A DNA stretch of 64,000 nt from positions 5,512,501 to 5,576,500 of the forward strand of contig NZ_LJJF01000001.1 in assembly GCF_001625365.1 (NCBI RefSeq). The letters are read 5' to 3'. A model generated the notes under the pieces. That model searched no databases. It saw nothing but the letters and a program-made list of their open reading frames with translations, and had not been told where the DNA came from. Source of the DNA: Streptomyces sp. MJM8645 (GTDB lineage Bacteria; Actinomycetota; Actinomycetes; Streptomycetales; Streptomycetaceae). A program made the translations under genes and the position numbers. Of this stretch, positions 63,561 to 64,000 are shown piece by piece (the first letter of the stretch is position 1; each line of letters starts with the position of its first letter).

Positions 63561-64000
63561 ATGCCGGACGCAACAGACAATCCGACCGCCACCTCCGAAC
63601 TGGAGGAGGTGCTGGCCTCGCTGGCCTACCTGCTGACCCGCTCGCAGGAGCACGAGCGCCAGACGGCGCGGGCCGGCATCACGGCGGCGCGCTCGGACGT
63701 CTACCTGCTGCGCGCGCTCGCCGAGGCCGAGGAGGTCAGCCGGGTGGGCGACCTGGCCGCCCGGCTGATGGTCAAGCCCTCCCACGTCACCCGGCAGATC
63801 GACCGGCTGCAGACCCAGCAACTGGTGGAACGCACCCCGGACGCGCTGGACCGCCGGGCCCGCCAGGTGGCGCTCACGGCCGAGGGGCGGGCGATGCTCA
63901 ACCGTCTGAAACAGGCCAACATCGCCGGTCTGGCCAATGCGCTGGACGGCATTCCGGCACCGGACGTCGCCGCCACGGTCAGCGTGCTGCGCCACTTGGT
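63561..64000 (+). CDS. MarR-family transcriptional regulator (truncated by window end)
   Basis: At least 146 residues from ATG 63561 and still open at the window end. The winged-helix-turn-helix is clear: VSRVGDLAARLMVKPSHVTR, QIDRLQTQQLVERTPDALDR with the wing DRRARQVALTAEGRAML. MarR repressors respond to small aromatic or oxidant ligands and often control an adjacent oxidoreductase. It is divergent from the P450. No clear ribosome site, so the start could be leaderless or slightly different. Confidence 0.9.
   Translation, partial: MPDATDNPTATSELEEVLASLAYLLTRSQEHERQTARAGITAARSDVYLLRALAEAEEVSRVGDLAARLMVKPSHVTRQIDRLQTQQLVERTPDALDRRARQVALTAEGRAMLNRLKQANIAGLANALDGIPAPDVAATVSVLRHL

Overview
This window is a high-GC actinobacterial chromosome segment, almost certainly from Streptomycetaceae (Streptomyces or Kitasatospora). 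The evidence is the strong G/C bias at third codon positions, the frequent GTG and TTG starts, an rrn spacer without tRNA genes, and a gene order (tlyA, NAD kinase, recN, GH15, pyrG, Nudix, ald, parA, scpAB, rsuA-type synthase, tyrA, cmk, der) typical of the Streptomyces core. The genus is an inference.

Layout. 1-3657: end of an rRNA operon (16S-23S spacer, 23S, 5S, strong terminator). 3834-6296: a large protein with an Arg/Asp/Gly repeat tail and a helical C-terminal domain. 6387-13225: DUF1015, TPR, HAD phosphatase, SCP2-like and Lys-rich proteins, then TlyA rRNA methylase and NAD kinase. 13245-15572: a divergent MocR-type regulator and YczE-type membrane protein with a paired direct-repeat operator. 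15649-27713: RecN, a glycosyltransferase, GH15, CTP synthase, Nudix, an NB-ARC-like TPR protein and alanine dehydrogenase. 28096-33342: chromosome-organisation cluster (ParA, a ribbon-helix-helix-like partner, ScpA, ScpB) followed by a 23S pseudouridine synthase. 33658-46530: a LuxR-type regulator, DUF952, two tandem MuiA-like DUF4139 proteins, TyrA, a DUF4419-like protein, Cmk, Der and two actinobacterial hypothetical proteins. 47126-53132: two resuscitation-promoting-factor muralytic enzymes, an AlkB-like dioxygenase, TesB, DUF1684 and an MFS exporter.

53279-61724 looks accessory. It begins at a tRNA-Pro(GGG) gene and holds two decayed tyrosine-integrase remnants, a DUF5302 gene, an unrecognised 647-residue helical protein divergent from an NB-ARC/TPR protein, and a glycerophosphotransferase-like gene interrupted by an 11-copy heptanucleotide repeat. 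That repeat puts the two halves out of frame by exactly one unit, so it is a candidate phase-variable locus. 61890-64000: ferredoxin plus P450 operon with a divergent MarR-family regulator, truncated by the window end.

The most striking window-wide pattern is that many genes carry a short degenerate tandem repeat whose first unit contains or abuts the stop codon (periods 8, 8, 11, 16, 16, 18, 18, 22/32 bp and others). Together with the coding heptanucleotide array this suggests a genome unusually prone to short tandem duplication.
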